Translations under genes and position numbers: made by a program
NCBI GenBank assembly: GCA_001574975.1
Contig: KQ965736.1
Location: forward strand, 352,910 to 416,909
DNA from: Gonapodya prolifera JEL478
Taxonomy: Eukaryota > Monoblepharomycota > Monoblepharidomycetes > Monoblepharidales > Gonapodyaceae
Direction: 5' to 3'
DNA length: 64,000 nucleotides
The notes under the pieces: generated by a model
What the model was told of the DNA's origin: nothing
The model's database searches: none
What the model saw: only the letters and a program-made list of their open reading frames with translations
Part shown: in pieces, positions 11,760-23,824 of the stretch
Position numbering within the stretch: the stretch's first letter is position 1
Layout: each line of letters begins with the position of its first letter

Positions 11760-14192
11760 CTAATTAAAGGATGATGCCAGTTTCTTCATTCCAGCAGTAA
11801 GAGACTCCACCTCCAATAGAAAATCTGCCTCCTTTTCCATTTTCGAGATCTGTGGGAATGCCTCGTAAGCCTTCGCCTGATAAAATTGCGAAGGGTCAAA
11901 CTCACCTGCGTCAGCTCCAGCTTCTGCCCGGCAGCCATCTTCGCCTTGAGGTCCGAGATCTCCTTGAGCTTTTTCTGCACCGTTCGAATCTTCTTCTCCG
12001 CCTCGGCCACCGCGGGATCCTTGACTTCGTGCTGAGGGGCAGGCATCGGTGGCACCACCGAGGCGTCGGATCCCGACCCGTTTACCGGCGCAGGAGCACT
12101 CGGGGGAGGAGGTTGATTGTTCCGGTTACCCTGGCGGCCCCCTTGGGTCGACCCACCCCGTCCATCACGACTCTGACCTCCCTGTGCCTGGTACCCGCCC
12201 CGCCTTCCCTGGCCCTGGCCCTGGCGATTATCTCTGTTGTCCCTGTTGTCACGCCCGTCCCGGGAGTACCCAGGCACCTCTTTGCTTCCCCCTCCCGCGT
12301 TCCGCTCCAGGTGCTGCTCCAGCCCCGCCAGTCCCGGTAAGCCACCTTCCTCTCGCCTCCCGTACAACACGCCCGCGCTAGATGCGTCCCTGTCTCTGGC
12401 ACCTGGAGGAATGTACTTCCCCGCCGGCCGAACTGGCTTAGCCGGGGACGCGGCGGCGGTACCGTTGCCGTTCGTCTGAGCACCGCTCTCCCCGTTAGCC
12501 TCCTCAACTCCCTTGGGCGCTGGGCTGAGCTCCCTGTTGTTGGCGTCCTGCCACCGGCCAAGGGTTGGGTCCGGTCTCCAGCCGATTTGGTACATCTCGT
12601 TCACATCCCTCTTGTCCACCACAACACCCGTGTAGTGCCACACACGGTATCCGTTATCCACTCGAAGCCGCGGGGTCAGGGTGGCCGTGAGCAAGTACCG
12701 ACCGTCGGGGGACCAGGCGGCGAAGGTGGAGTTTGGCGCATGCACGGTGGCCACCTTGCGGAGCGTGCGACGGTCCCAAAAGTCCATGTCGCCCGCCAAG
12801 TTCCCAAACCCTGCAATGCAGATGAGGCGACCTGTGGGGCTGTAGCGAAGGTAGTTGCGGTGGGAGCGGGGGAAGGAGAACACGGGCTCGCACGAGGGGT
12901 TGAAGAGGGTCGTTTGCGAGGGCATCCGGCCGGACGTGACGGCAAACTCGCCAGAGTTGGGGTGCCAGTGGACGTCGTGGATCGGGCCGTCGTCACCTAA
13001 GTTGGAATTGGTGGGAAGGAGTGGTATGAGCCTTTTTGGGGGGGTGGCGAGTAGTGAAGTGAATATAGTTCACTTACCCAAGGTCACACGCGCGTCGTAC
13101 TTTCCGTTCGTGGAAAGGTAGTACAAAGCCGAGTCGCCGTAGTAGTTGACGTTGCCTGACGCCACCTCGGTTTGCGTGAGCACCAAGACGGCGGTTCCCA
13201 CTCCGTTCCATATGAACTGGGCCTTCTCCGCCTTGAAGAACGTCTTGGACGCAAGTGGAGCTGGGTTGGGATTCGACACGGCAGCGGTCAGGGAGAAGAT
13301 CTTGACTGATCCGGGCTGCCCCTTCTTCTCCGGGACGAAAACAGCCACGGCAGGGTTGTACGCGACAGGGGCGATGGCGAAGTCGCTCGCGTTGTCCAGT
13401 TTCAGGCGGAAGGCCACCGGGTTCGCCGTCGCTCCGTTGGTTCCTGGTGCTTCCTCGGCCGCACCAACGGGCACCCGTGTATCATAGAATTGAATCTCCC
13501 CCGTGACCAACCGAGCAAAGTACCGCTCGTCCTCGGTCCACTTGACGTCCCAGTTCGACTGCAAGACTTTGGATGTAAAGGAGCTGCACTGGCGGCCAGT
13601 CGCCACTTCCCATACGATAAGGTTGCGGTGTGGGGGGCCGTCGTCCGTGGCAGGCTTCTGGTAGCGTTCCCAGGTGGAGATGAATGTTCCCTTTGGAGAG
13701 AACCCAATCTCCATGATGGTCTTGTTGGTGATGTCTCGGACCACCTCGCCTGACGCGGCGTTCACGATTCGAACTCTGAGAATTCAATTTTACGTCGCAG
13801 GAAAGTTGTCAGAGTAGGCTCTTCCATCAAGCTTTGATGAGACCTTAAAGGAGTAGCTTTCACTCACCCTTCTGGTCCAATCCATGCCAACCGAGAACCG
13901 TCCGAGCTGTACTGAAACGTTCGAATGTTCCCCTGTGGGCTGCCGTGAGTGAATGTTTGTAGAAAGTGGTGACGGCCCACGGAAGAGTAGGGGTGAGCGG
14001 CATGTTTGTCCAAGAATGGAAGAACCCAGCTATGAACCTTTCAAACCCGTTCGCTGCACCTGCCTGGGGTGGCCCATTGGCAACCGTCAGACCAGCGACA
14101 GACCTGTCTATGGGCGCCGGAAAACTGGAGTGAATTAAAGTGTTGAAAAGGATGTTCCCGCTCGGCGACTCACAGGAAAGTTGCACTGCCAT
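11760..14192 (-). CDS. EIF2A: Eukaryotic translation initiation factor eIF2A
   Basis: This is the non-canonical initiation factor eIF2A (not the eIF2 alpha subunit), a WD40-like beta-propeller protein that can deliver initiator tRNA to 40S ribosomes under some conditions. Diagnostic blocks include LTVANGPPQ near the start, NTNGKYDARV-like text, AGFGNLAGDMDFWD, WSPDGRYLLTATLTPRLRV and NGYRVWHYTG. A long Gly/Arg/Gln-rich disordered segment follows, then a C-terminal coiled coil (KKLKEISDLKAKMAAGQ). I choose the ATG at 14192 because removing a 66-bp intron gives MAVQLSYRSVAGLTV, which matches the family N-terminus. The last exon, spliced after a 29-bp candidate intron, reads AKAYEAFPQISKMEKEADFL and stops at 11760. 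That intron is short and would need cDNA support. Confidence 0.93.
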
Positions 14193-15131
14193 TAGTCGTT
14201 CCCCGTTCCTACTGCAGACTCAAATGGGAGGGAAGTATCGACGACGCGAGGAAACCCGTCTTCACGGTGGTCTTTGCCCACGAACTTCCGCTGGAAAGCC
14301 AAAAGACAAAAGCACCTTGCAACCAAAGCATACCAATTAAAGGCCATCGTGCACCATCCCCCTCGTTCCCCTTTTTTGCATAAAAGTGAAGTAACCACGG
14401 ATTGATAGCATGCATTTACGTTAAGATAGAGAGGCGTAGCCTTATAGCTCGGCCGTGCCGTGGTTAGGTAGTTTGTAGTTCACATCACGATGTGAATTAA
14501 GCCAATGGGACTTGCACAATCATAAGTTTATTATAACAGAAGCAGAGTCCCTACGACACCGGTCTCATTTGTACAGTGTGGGAAACCATCGGATTTTCAA
14601 TCTCGTTAGTCTACTTCACCATCCCAATATGAATGTCGGCACTCTACGTACACCCGAAACGTCATTGTCTACGCAGAAGAGTCTTCCCTGGGGCATTCTG
14701 CCTCCCCAATACTCTGGACCAAAGGGACCTTTCCCAATTCATCTCAAAAGGAAAAAGCTTCAGAATGCCCCCCAATTTCATACCGACGTCGGCTGCGGCA
14801 CCCAACCGACACAAAATCTGTGTAATTAACACCTAAAAACTCACCCTACGATACGCTCCGGGCCCACAAACATACATGATTTTGTCAACATGATGGAAAC
14901 ACAATCTCTTCCGCTATCCAACATCTTTCCCACCGAAAAATAAATAGAAGTGACGAAAGCACGAAAATGAAGAGGGATGGCCACAAGACGGGTGCCGTGA
15001 AGTGATAATTTTAGCCGGCTTTGGTCAAATACGGGAGCATCCGATTCCCCACCTTGGCCGGCACAAAAGCGCACCGCAAAACACGTTTCGCACAACGATT
15101 CCTCCCTCGTGTCGTCCTAAAGCCCGCTGCC
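14193..15131. other. Intergenic region between eIF2A and P450
   Basis: Nine hundred bases separate the divergent eIF2A and P450 starts. Open frames here are short and lack recognisable domains. It should contain both promoters; I see no clear RNA gene or repeat. Confidence 0.5.
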
Positions 15132-17235
15132 ATGGGTCTCGCTATCATCGATCACTACTTCGGCACTCCCTCGCAGAGTTTCCAGACTCTGTTTCTCGCG
15201 TTCCTCTACTACAAAGTCTTCGAGTACATCCTCTATCTCTACGACGCTTTTGTTCTCAGTCCTCTTCGAAATGTCCCGGGAAACCCGTGGTACGTCATCT
15301 TCGGACAGTATGCCTTGTTCTATGAACGCTACTTTGCACTGGGAGGTGAGCTCAACTACATTCGCTGGCCCCACCTTTCGATCTTGCTTAGCGTGAACTG
15401 CGTTTAGGGCACAAACCTCACGTAATTCGCAACCAGCTTCACTACAAATATGGTGAGTGGTGACCTTTGTCGTTTTCCGTTCCAAATCAAATGTCCTTTT
15501 CCGGTGCAACCAGGGCCAGTTATTCGCGTCGGTGCCAGAGCCATATCGGTATGCTCTCCTGAGCTTGTTCAGGAGGTTATCGTGAAGGAGGACTACCCGA
15601 AGGTATCCACGTTGTTTCTCCGAGCTATGGCCAAAGGTACCAACAACCAGCCACCATCATTTAGAGCGAAACTGCACGGTGGCTGTTCGGCCCCAACATG
15701 CGAGAAGCTCTCTTCAGTATTGTGGAAAAGGAAGTCCACAAACGCCTCCGCCGATTAATGGTGAACTTCCACCTCTCTTTTCGTTGCTGTAGTGTCATCT
15801 CACCCGATTGCCCGTCTAGTCCGGTGGCTTCAGCATCTCCGGTGTCGCCAAGATGGAGCCCCTCATGCAGACGGTCTACATGGATCTCCAAACATACATC
15901 GAAGAGCTCATCGACAAGAACGGCGGCGAGGCGACCATGGACATTTGGACGCTCGTCCATGGTGCCGGCACCGACATACTTGGTGAGTTGCCGTTTTTAT
16001 GGCACGGTGTAGCAGAACGGCTTCTGATGGTATTTATATCTCCCAGGCATTACCACGTTTGGTCGTTCCTTCGACTCCATCCGGAACCCTCATCCGCCCA
16101 TTGTTGACTTTGTCGAAAGCACGTTCAAGTACCTCTCCTCGACGGCGTCGCTCCCCGTTATCCGGAAGATCCCCTTCCTGAACGTCAACGTCGAGTACCA
16201 CAAGAAGGAAGCCAATGCGCTCAAAATGTGCGACGAGATCGTGGCCGAGCGTAAGCTTCCCGAGAAAAAGAGGTCCGACAACTTGCAGCTACTTGTTGAC
16301 GGCGTGTACAACGACGGCGAAAAGATTGATCGGGACACAATCTACCACAATTTGTTCGGGCTTTTGGTGGCTGGGGCGGACAGTACTGCTGGGGTACGTT
16401 GCATCACTTTGTCGCTACCACTCCTTGGGTTGTCGCTGACCACCGCACCACCCCTTCGCCACCAAAGGCCATGGGCTTCACCATGAAATACCTTATACAG
16501 AACCCCACATTCCTGACCCAATGCCAATCCGAGCTTGACGCCTGCCCAGTGGACTCCAGGGGCCTCATCTCCCAGTCCGTCGTCAAGTCTCTCCCCTTCC
16601 TCTCCTCCTGCCAGAAAGAAGCTCTCCGCCTCGGTACCGGACGTGACTTCCAGCGTGTTGCCCCGCGCGATGTCGTTCTTGGAGGGTTCCAGGTTCCCGC
16701 CGGGACCGAAGTGAACTGCTGCAGGTACGCACTCCACAGGGGCCCCTGGTGGAAAAACCCGGACGAGTACCAGCCGGCGAGGTTCGGCGCCGCGGGGGAT
16801 GGAGATGAGATTGGGGCGTTTGCGCCGTTTTCATTGGGGACGAGGAACTGCATTGGCAAGGTGAGTAGGAGAGTGCGTGGGAAGGAACCTATCCGGTGTG
16901 CTTACTGGACTTCATCTACCTTCCAGAACTTCGCGTGGCAAGAGATGCGGGTGATTGTTGCCAATCTGCTTCGGCGATACGAGTTTGAGGATATCCCAGG
17001 ACAGGACGAAGAGTGCGGGATATGGAGTGAGTAATGGCCTCGTTCCGAAGTGTTCCTCAACTAAGCGATGGTCTTATTGCACGTCGCCTTCATCCAACGT
17101 CCACAGTCAAGTGAGTACCCGACTATTACCGTCTCTGTGGAACGTGCTTAACACATTCTCTAACCCTTTACAGCCTCATGCTTAAGAGCAACAAGTACAT
17201 GTGTAAAATCAGAAGGCGACGTGATGTCAAGGCTT
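15132..17235 (+). CDS. Microsomal cytochrome P450
   Basis: This is a haem-thiolate monooxygenase. An N-terminal hydrophobic anchor (about residues 15-45) is followed by the hinge VPGNPW, typical of endoplasmic-reticulum P450s. The I-helix oxygen-binding motif is AGADSTAG near 16370-16393, the K-helix ExxR is in KEALRL near 16618, and the haem-binding loop is FSLGTRNCIGK near 16828-16860 with its Cys ligand. Spliced exons join in frame (FALGG to HKPHVIRKLHYKYG to PVIRVGARAISV). Around ten short introns are present. The last exon or two are uncertain; one reading ends near 17235 with a Lys/Arg-rich tail. The CYP family and substrate cannot be named from sequence alone. No reductase or other biosynthetic partner lies beside it. 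Confidence 0.9.
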
Positions 17236-17522
17236 AAGGGAGTCAGAGTGAGATTGGGGGTAGGAAGGGAGTGTGAGAAAAAATTTTATGCAAGCATTTA
17301 GTGCAAATGGATGTCAACGTTTTTAGCACAAATTTGAAGATGTGATACTGTAGCGAAACAATCATGGGCAAGAGCGCACGGTTCTCACTTATGTTCCACG
17401 AGCTTTCCGCTGAACTGTCCAACCACTCCCTTCAGTTGCATCGTTGCTCTTACTTCAGTCATGCTCAATAATATGTATGCAGACACATCTGAAGGAACTA
17501 TGGTACATGAGATCTCTGACGT
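17236..17522. other. Spacer between convergent P450 and RING genes
   Basis: About 290 bases with no gene; it should hold the 3' ends of both convergent transcripts. Confidence 0.5.
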
Positions 17523-19220
17523 TTAGCAGTAAATTCTAATGATGCTGTCGCACCTTGCCCTACAGTACTCACCCCGATCAGCAAGCATGAAGGAGACAGT
17601 TGAGTCAGAATGAAGAACATACCTGCAGAGGGCACAGTTTGGCATTCGTCCGTTCCCACGCTGTTTCATTATTGCGGCGCAATCGCCGCAGTAAGCCATA
17701 TGTCCGCATGGAATGCTGGCATAGGAATGACGGTTGGACAGACTAGCGTGGGAATCGATTTGAAAACAGGCACACAACCGCAAGTGAAAGTACTCGACTT
17801 ACCAAATGACACATTCACCAGAGTTTCGGGGAGCACTTGCCACCTGTGACAGTCCATCACGGGGGCTAGGAACCAGAGGGCGGGGTGATGAGGGAGATTG
17901 TATGTGTGGTGATACTCGCGTGCGACTTATTTCTGGGACACGTCGCAAGGTTGTTGATGCCGGAGAGGGACCGGTCCGGTTGATGCCAGGTCGAGCAGAC
18001 CTTTCTGTTCTGGTAGAAGTAGTGATGACGGATTGGGTCTCGACCGGTCGCGAGCGGGTGATGCGAGGTCGAGGAGAAAAGCTTTGTATTCTGGTGGAAG
18101 TGGTCATGGCGGAGTGGGTCTCGACAGGTCGCGAGCGGGTGATGCGTGGTCGAGGAGAAGAACTTTCTGCTCTGGAAGAAGTGGTCATGGCGGGTTGGGT
18201 CTCGACTGGTCGCAAGCGGGCGACTGTTGTACGGAGGGACCTCGCTCTTCCGACTAGTGAGGCTTCTGGACTTGTCGAAATGGGTGCCCTGGATCTTCGA
18301 GCGCGGCCAACTAATGCGCCATCAGGACTCCAGACTCGCCCCAAAAGAGGACGCCGCTGTGGCCGACGAAACAGAGAATGAGGGGTTGTGAGAGCGTAAG
18401 AAGAACGTGCACCAACCGCTCGAGCATTTCCCTTGTTTCTGGCATCCCATCTTTCCATCAGTATCGCCCAGACAGTTGCTTCAGATCTGTTTGTTATGCT
18501 ACTAACAGCGGTAACATCCCAGTTGCGTTGGTAGCAGTCGACGATCCAGCATGCTGTCGCCTTGGTGATTTGAGTGACAAGCGGAGTTACTTCGTCTCTC
18601 GGAAACAGGGATGCTACATCTCTGCCCTGGATTCGGCAAAGCTGCCTGTCGTGAAGCGACCGCAAACGCGATGACACTTCGCCGACGGGCCGATTAAGAA
18701 AGTCCGCAATTTCAGAAGATGTATACGACTAAAAAACGCAGCTTGTTAAACAGAAGAGGAGATGAAACAGGTCAACAACGCACCCATCCCATTCGCTGGC
18801 TGCGTTCGGAGTGCTTTTGTGGGAAGTCGCCCCACAGCACAAAGGTATATGTATGCAAGCAGTCAGGATCTGGTGAAAAAAGGTGCTCCAGGATGGAGTC
18901 TTCCGTCTGTGTCCAAGGCTCGCCTCCCCTTCCCTGTTGTGTTTCGAGGTCGACCGTTTCGCCGCTAGATGGGTGGTCAGCTGCCGGTGCGACCCCAGCG
19001 CTGCCTCGCGCAGTGGTCTCGATTTGTAGCGAGGACAGCGCGATCTGGAGCACATCAAGCTCGAGCGTTCCAGCGGCCTGCAAGTTGAAATAGACCTGTG
19101 GCCTCAAGTGATATCGATGGATTCACGCCAAACACGTACAGTAAAAAGTGAGGAAGATCTTGGACACGGCAATCTTTGCTGAGAGCTCTGGAAAGAGCGG
19201 CTGTTGACTCGGCGGGACAT
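17523..19220 (-). CDS. Myb/SANT-like protein with C-terminal RING finger
   Basis: Splicing by eye gives one protein. The proposed start at 19220 (MSRRVNSRSFQSSQQR) joins VYFNLQAAGTLEL over a 44-bp intron. A helix-turn-helix-like region follows: PWTQTEDSILEHL, then SYTSSEIADFLNRPVGEVSSRLR, resembling a Myb/SANT repeat with a long insert. The middle is Ser/Thr/Arg-rich and carries three 27-residue tandem repeats (RPVETQxAMTTS...). The C-terminus is a C3HC4 RING whose first pair (CVIC) is split by an intron from PCGHMAYCGDC and PNCALCR, ending CRARCDSIIRIYC. This is the compact C-terminal RING style of MDM2, IAP and Neuralized E3 ubiquitin ligases. A chromatin- or DNA-linked ubiquitin ligase is an inference. 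It lies 68 bp downstream of KEX1 on the same strand. Confidence 0.7.
17998..18240 (-). repeat. Three 81-bp coding tandem repeats
   Basis: The block beginning GGGTCTCGAC recurs at 18035, 18116 and 18197, an exact 81-bp period. Read on the minus strand, each unit encodes 27 residues (RPVET...MTTS...SPRPRITRS), so copy-number changes stay in frame with the RING gene. Confidence 0.85.
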
Positions 19221-19288
19221 GGGAGTTAGGTTTTCCACCAACTAACGGCTGTGGCTGCGGCCACCATGCCAAAATGAATATTGAATAA

Positions 19289-21994
19289 TTACACGCTGTT
19301 TCGCAACGGTACGCTGTCATCTTCATCGTCCAAAAAATCGTCACCGATTGTATGCTCCACTTTCGACTTCGCGCGTTCTCGCTTTGTCAGTCTCCATCCT
19401 CGGTAATAGAGGAAACCTGAAGTACGGTCACATGAAGTTCTTGTCACCGCGTCGGCCGGGGACAAAATAAGTTACCCCGAAGACTCACCCGCAAGAGCTG
19501 CGCCACACGTGACTACAACGAGAACAGCTCCTCCACTACGGAAAACGATATTCAGTAACATGTTGAACAACCGAAATTTGAGCTGCACTCACGCGGTATA
19601 AACTTTTTTGCTCGGCGATTCGGGTGGGGTAATCTAAGAACCATGGTTAAATGACGATACATCACACGTACCATCGATGCATTCACTTACCCATGTGTCA
19701 TTCGACGTGGGTGCATGTGGCGCTGAGACCCCCATAAACCTGTTCATCATCTCGAAAACTTGTCCAGGACTCTCCACTGCTGGCATATGTGATCCACCGA
19801 AGATGCGGACGTAGGTGAGATTTCGTTCGGTTTGATTGAGACCGACAACATATCCATTTAGAAGCCACTCCAACGGTGCATTCTATGGGCACATCGGATT
19901 TGAGAATGACAAGACTGTACCTAGCGATTTCCAGTCTCACCGCAAATCCCTTTGCACCGTTCCAGGTCTTGATGCAAAAAGTTAAGGAACGCATAATCCA
20001 AGAAAAGAATTATGGGTAGCGTACCAAGTTTCCAACCATGTACTCAACCCCCAAGTTGTTGCATATCAAATCTTTATCACCGACAAACACGAGCACTTTC
20101 AGTTTCTCCAACAGCTCTGGTAAGAGCTTATATGATGGTGGGGTAGTGTCGCGGCTTAACGCGTTGAAAACACTGCTGTCACACTCAACCCATGGCGTTC
20201 GTTTACCAGTCGCATGGATGGCTGTAACCACGCTGGGTTGCTGATTCAGGAAAAAATAAGAAGGGCACATCAAAACCTGGATGGTCGCTTGTAACACCCG
20301 CCTGGAGATAACTGACGAGTCGAACTTATTAACAACAGGAATATTCAGCAGCGAGAACAGTAAAGACACTTACAACTTTGTTTCTTTCACTCCAGGAGGC
20401 CAACTGTAAAGACCGCAGCCTGGGGGACAAGGCAATTGATATTGTGAACCCGACTCCCGCCTCTTTCTGCCCACCTCCTGATGGTGTATCGTCTTTAAAG
20501 CGTATATCATAGACGTTAAGGCAGAGTCCGTCCCTTGAAAGAGGTTCCGATCATTTTGTCAAAAGTGGATGGACCGACGAAGTTCTCACTTGGATCTTGA
20601 TTCGGCCAAAACTTGCTCCAGTATATCCTCACACACATCAAGTTTTAGCCGCTCAATTCCTTTGGAATATTCTTGCCGGCATTTTTCCGTGTCGGCCCTC
20701 ATTGTGTCCAAAAAGGTTCCGCTGACCAACTGGTTCTGTAATGCAAAATCGAGGTAGCTGTCATACTGAAGTACGGTTCAATCAGTTAGTTACATGAAAT
20801 TGATGAGCCCAGAATGGCTAGTGACTGTACCTGTCGAATTGGGTCCATCCAACCATTTCCTATCGCTATCCCCGACAGAGAAAGCTGGAAAGGGAGTTAG
20901 GCGAGTGACTCGTTGTTTTACAATGAAATCGCCTTACTTTCCCCCAGTCCAGCATTGCCCGTGCAAAATAGGGAATATACACCCCCGCGTAACTCTCCCC
21001 GGCAAGGTAGACCTGGCATGATTTGTTGACAGGCTCTTTGGTACGTAAGCGAGAGTACAGTCGCTTACTTCAGACTTTCGGAACTGTGGAAAGGCAGTGA
21101 GCCATCGATCCAGGAACCTTATGAACATCGACCGGGCCTAAGGAACAGTCTTCGATTGTGCACGCTGGATTCATCAGAACGCAAACTTTCACTTACTTCA
21201 AAAATCGAAGTTGCATACCCATCTCTCGTGTAGCTGAAGCCCGTCCCGACAGGCTGGTCCACTATAAGAAATCAACGTGGCTTCGTTTTCGCAGGTTCAC
21301 TAATATGGCACACCACTTACCGAATAATACGTTCGCGTACTGATACCATGAGTTAGTGTTTATTCTAACCGAAACTGTTCCGTTTGACGCAGAAAGCCGG
21401 TATGGCCCCTGGAAGGAACGAATGAGGTCTTGCTCCGAAGAGAAGGTTGTATTTTCATACGAACGGTTTCCATGAAGACACCATCCATCGACGAGCACCC
21501 TACACAAACAGGGAGAGCGATGAATGAAGGTCGGATTTGGAGTATAGATAATCTCGTTAGTCTGGTCGTGTGTCTCACGAACCTGGACCTCCGTTGAGCC
21601 ATATAATCAACTTCTGGCGTTGCTGGTTGAATTGATTGGAAACCAGCCAAAAGAATATATTTGATTCGGTCGCATTGTCAACGTTGATATGCCTGCCGAA
21701 TGCTGTTGTAAAGTGTTGTCAAAGAATGCAGACACATTCAGCACTTATTACCCCGCCCATTGGTTAAAGTAGTTGTCTGATTCTGGAAGACCTGGGATAG
21801 AGTCGATCCAGAAGTCGGAAGCTTTGATATTTATGGGTGAATCAAGGAGGGATTGCTACAAAACGAATCCGTTCAGACGAAAGCTCCCTCAGCGTACCAC
21901 ACGGTGAGGCTTGAGATGATCTTGAGAGGGCAAACAGACTGAGGATGCAGAAACTTCCAAGTGAAACCTCGTGGAAAGTCTTGCGAAAGCGCAT
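19289..21994 (-). CDS. KEX1: Kex1-type serine carboxypeptidase, membrane anchored
   Basis: This is an S10 serine carboxypeptidase. Family blocks appear in order after splicing: LIIWLNGGPG/CSSMDG, NVLFVDQPVGTGFSY, the catalytic Ser in YLAGESYAGVYIPYFARAM (near 20990), the catalytic Asp in FVGDKDLICN (near 20070) and a divergent His in FGGSHMPAVESPGQV (near 19790). A hydrophobic segment (GAVLVVVTCGAALAGFLYY) and a basic/acidic cytoplasmic tail ending DDEDDSVPLRNSV follow. That C-terminal anchor marks the Kex1 branch, which trims Lys/Arg from peptides in the late Golgi after Kex2 cleavage. The start at 21994 gives a signal peptide (MRFRKTFHEV...FALSRSSQAS); an in-frame ATG lies at 22042. I could not make exon 1 join exon 2 cleanly, so the N-terminus is provisional. 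About ten or more introns. Confidence 0.9.
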
Positions 21995-22042
21995 TGCTGG
22001 ATGAAAGGTGGATGAATTTGGAAACTTGACTTCCTGAGTCAT

Positions 22043-22450
22043 CAGATCGCACTGTGGAGCTCAGAGAGAAACATTAACTCAGTTTACTGGGAGTCTATGT
22101 ATAGTACTGAGGTACAGAAAAGTTCATTCCCTTTCTTGGTGAATGCCTTCGTCTCCACTTGCTCCCTTTTGGATCCACACTAATGCACGACAAGCATTCT
22201 TTAGTATGCAACTAGTACACTTTTATTACTGACCCGCTGCATACCGCATTTTTTGGGGACAAAGGGCCGCTCAGGTATCACGAAGAAAGTTCCCGTTTGT
22301 GAGGAATTGCTATGAAGCAATGGGAGGAATATGTAATAGGGGTTTCAAAATAGAAGAAAGGAGGATGAGAAAAGATTCCAACAGTCATTTTGACCTTAAA
22401 ATCAATGTAAAACATTATATTAAAAATTTTAGACATCTTTGATACCTGAT
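22043..22450. other. Spacer upstream of KEX1
   Basis: No gene seen. The stretch is AT-rich towards the tRNA and should include the KEX1 promoter. Confidence 0.4.
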
Positions 22451-22524
22451 GCGGGGCTAGCACAGTCGGTAGTTGCGCGAGTCTCATAATCTCGAGGTCG
22501 TGAGTTCGATCCTCACGCTCCGCA
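22451..22524 (+). tRNA. trnM-CAU: tRNA-Met (elongator), anticodon CAT
   Basis: The sequence folds as a cloverleaf. The 7-bp acceptor stem is GCGGGGC with GCTCCGC (one G-T pair) and the discriminator base is A. The anticodon loop is CTCATAA and the T-arm contains GTTCGATCC. TAGCACAGTCGGTAG is the A-box-like D-arm. The anticodon arm, with T opposite T next to the loop, resembles eukaryotic elongator tRNA-Met. There is no intron. An identical gene lies at 23563-23636 on the other strand. Confidence 0.95.
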
Positions 22525-23562
22525 CTGTTTTGGCTTTTCAAGAAGACAATTGTTTTATATAAATCTCTTCTCCCCTTTTCAACTCCGGCCGCGTTCAAGT
22601 AGCACGTTTGTGTTGGCCTCTAGTCTTCTTTCTTCATCCACGAGACCATCTTAAAGCCGTAGCTCAACGCAGTCCGCTTCCTCCCAACCTTGAAGTTGCC
22701 AAACTTAATCCTCAATTAAATGATGCCACTGGTTCCAACGGGTTCTCTTTCGCTGCCACCCAATTCACCATTCACCCCAACTCCGTAGGGCCAAGTTTAC
22801 ACTCCACCGCCACGGCTGCTATTATGTCAAGGAGAAGCAAGGCCCGCAACCATGCAGACTCCATTGTGTGGCGTCGAGAAACAAGCGCCCCACACTTGGC
22901 CACTCTTCCTGTGGTTCGCCGCTGATCCGAGCTGCCACCTTGTACGTCGCTGTCAGCATTGGTTAAGGCTTGTCATCCTTGCGTGCCATGACTGCCAGTC
23001 TGAACGTTGTTCCGTTGGGCAGTCATTCAGTGATGCCAGCATTCATTTGTGGTGTCCGGGACGGCGGACGACCAAGAGGAAGAGATGGATGGATACGAGA
23101 TATAATTGTTGTGTGGGTTGGTGCCCACGAATACAAAGACAGGGCTATCAGCCTAATATACCATATCCTTGGGGTTGGTTTCTTGTACCGTCTCTCCACA
23201 CGTTGTCTCCAGAGTGGCGAGGGGTCAATGCGAGGGCTAACACGCACCAGGGTGTGCGACTCGTCATCCAGGGCTGGTTGCCGAGCTCAACGCATCAGCT
23301 GTTCCGTTCCATGTCGGTTCAGGGGATGGACATTCTTGTTCGTTCCCGCTACAGCGCACGCCACCACAAACCCACGCTCGCCATAGAGGTAAAGGTGCTG
23401 TTGTGGTGGCATGACGCACCAAGGAAGTTGGCCCCATGCGTGGGCCAGAGTCACACGGCTTTTAACAAGCGAAAGCTGGAAAATGAAAAGTGAAGCTGAT
23501 ATCAAAGCAAATTTTACTCCCTTGAATGATGTTGAGAAGTCAGTAGAGATTAGGTAAAAGAT
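22525..23562. other. 1.04-kb segment between the inverted tRNA genes
   Basis: Open frames of 70-210 codons exist on both strands, for instance 22608-22925 and 23022-23386, but none shows a domain, a convincing start or a splice pattern. I call no gene. A degenerate gene or captured DNA is possible. Confidence 0.4.
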
Positions 23563-23636
23563 TGCGGAGCGTGAGGATCGAACTCACGACCTCGAGATTA
23601 TGAGACTCGCGCAACTACCGACTGTGCTAGCCCCGC
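23563..23636 (-). tRNA. trnM-CAU: tRNA-Met (elongator), anticodon CAT, second copy
   Basis: Its reverse complement is identical, base for base, to the tRNA-Met at 22451-22524 over the mature region, while the flanking sequences differ. It is 46 bp from the left end of the Harbinger transposon. Confidence 0.95.
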
Positions 23637-23824
23637 ATGCACGTGCTAATAATATCAAAAGCGCTATAATATTATTTTTAATAGGGACCTTGCGCAATAA
23701 TTTTCACTCGCACATTTTCATTCGGCTACTTAATGCCAAGGATATTTTGTAGTGAAAATGCATGAGTGAAAATCATGAAAATTACTTCTTCGCTGCCCCC
23801 TCGCTACTAGACCAACGTCCGTCA

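Noticed and set aside
11852-12561. Long frames on both strands over the eIF2A Gly/Arg-rich region
   Set aside because: They are shadows of the low-complexity eIF2A segment; only the eIF2A frame fits a family and splices.
5134-22042. A possible secondary-metabolite cluster (4CL-like ligase plus P450)
   Set aside because: The two genes are 8 kb apart with insulysin and eIF2A between them, and no synthase, transporter or cluster regulator is present.
22608-23493. Several frames between the tRNA genes as a possible captured gene
   Set aside because: No frame has a domain, the frames overlap on both strands, and no splice combination gave a sensible protein.
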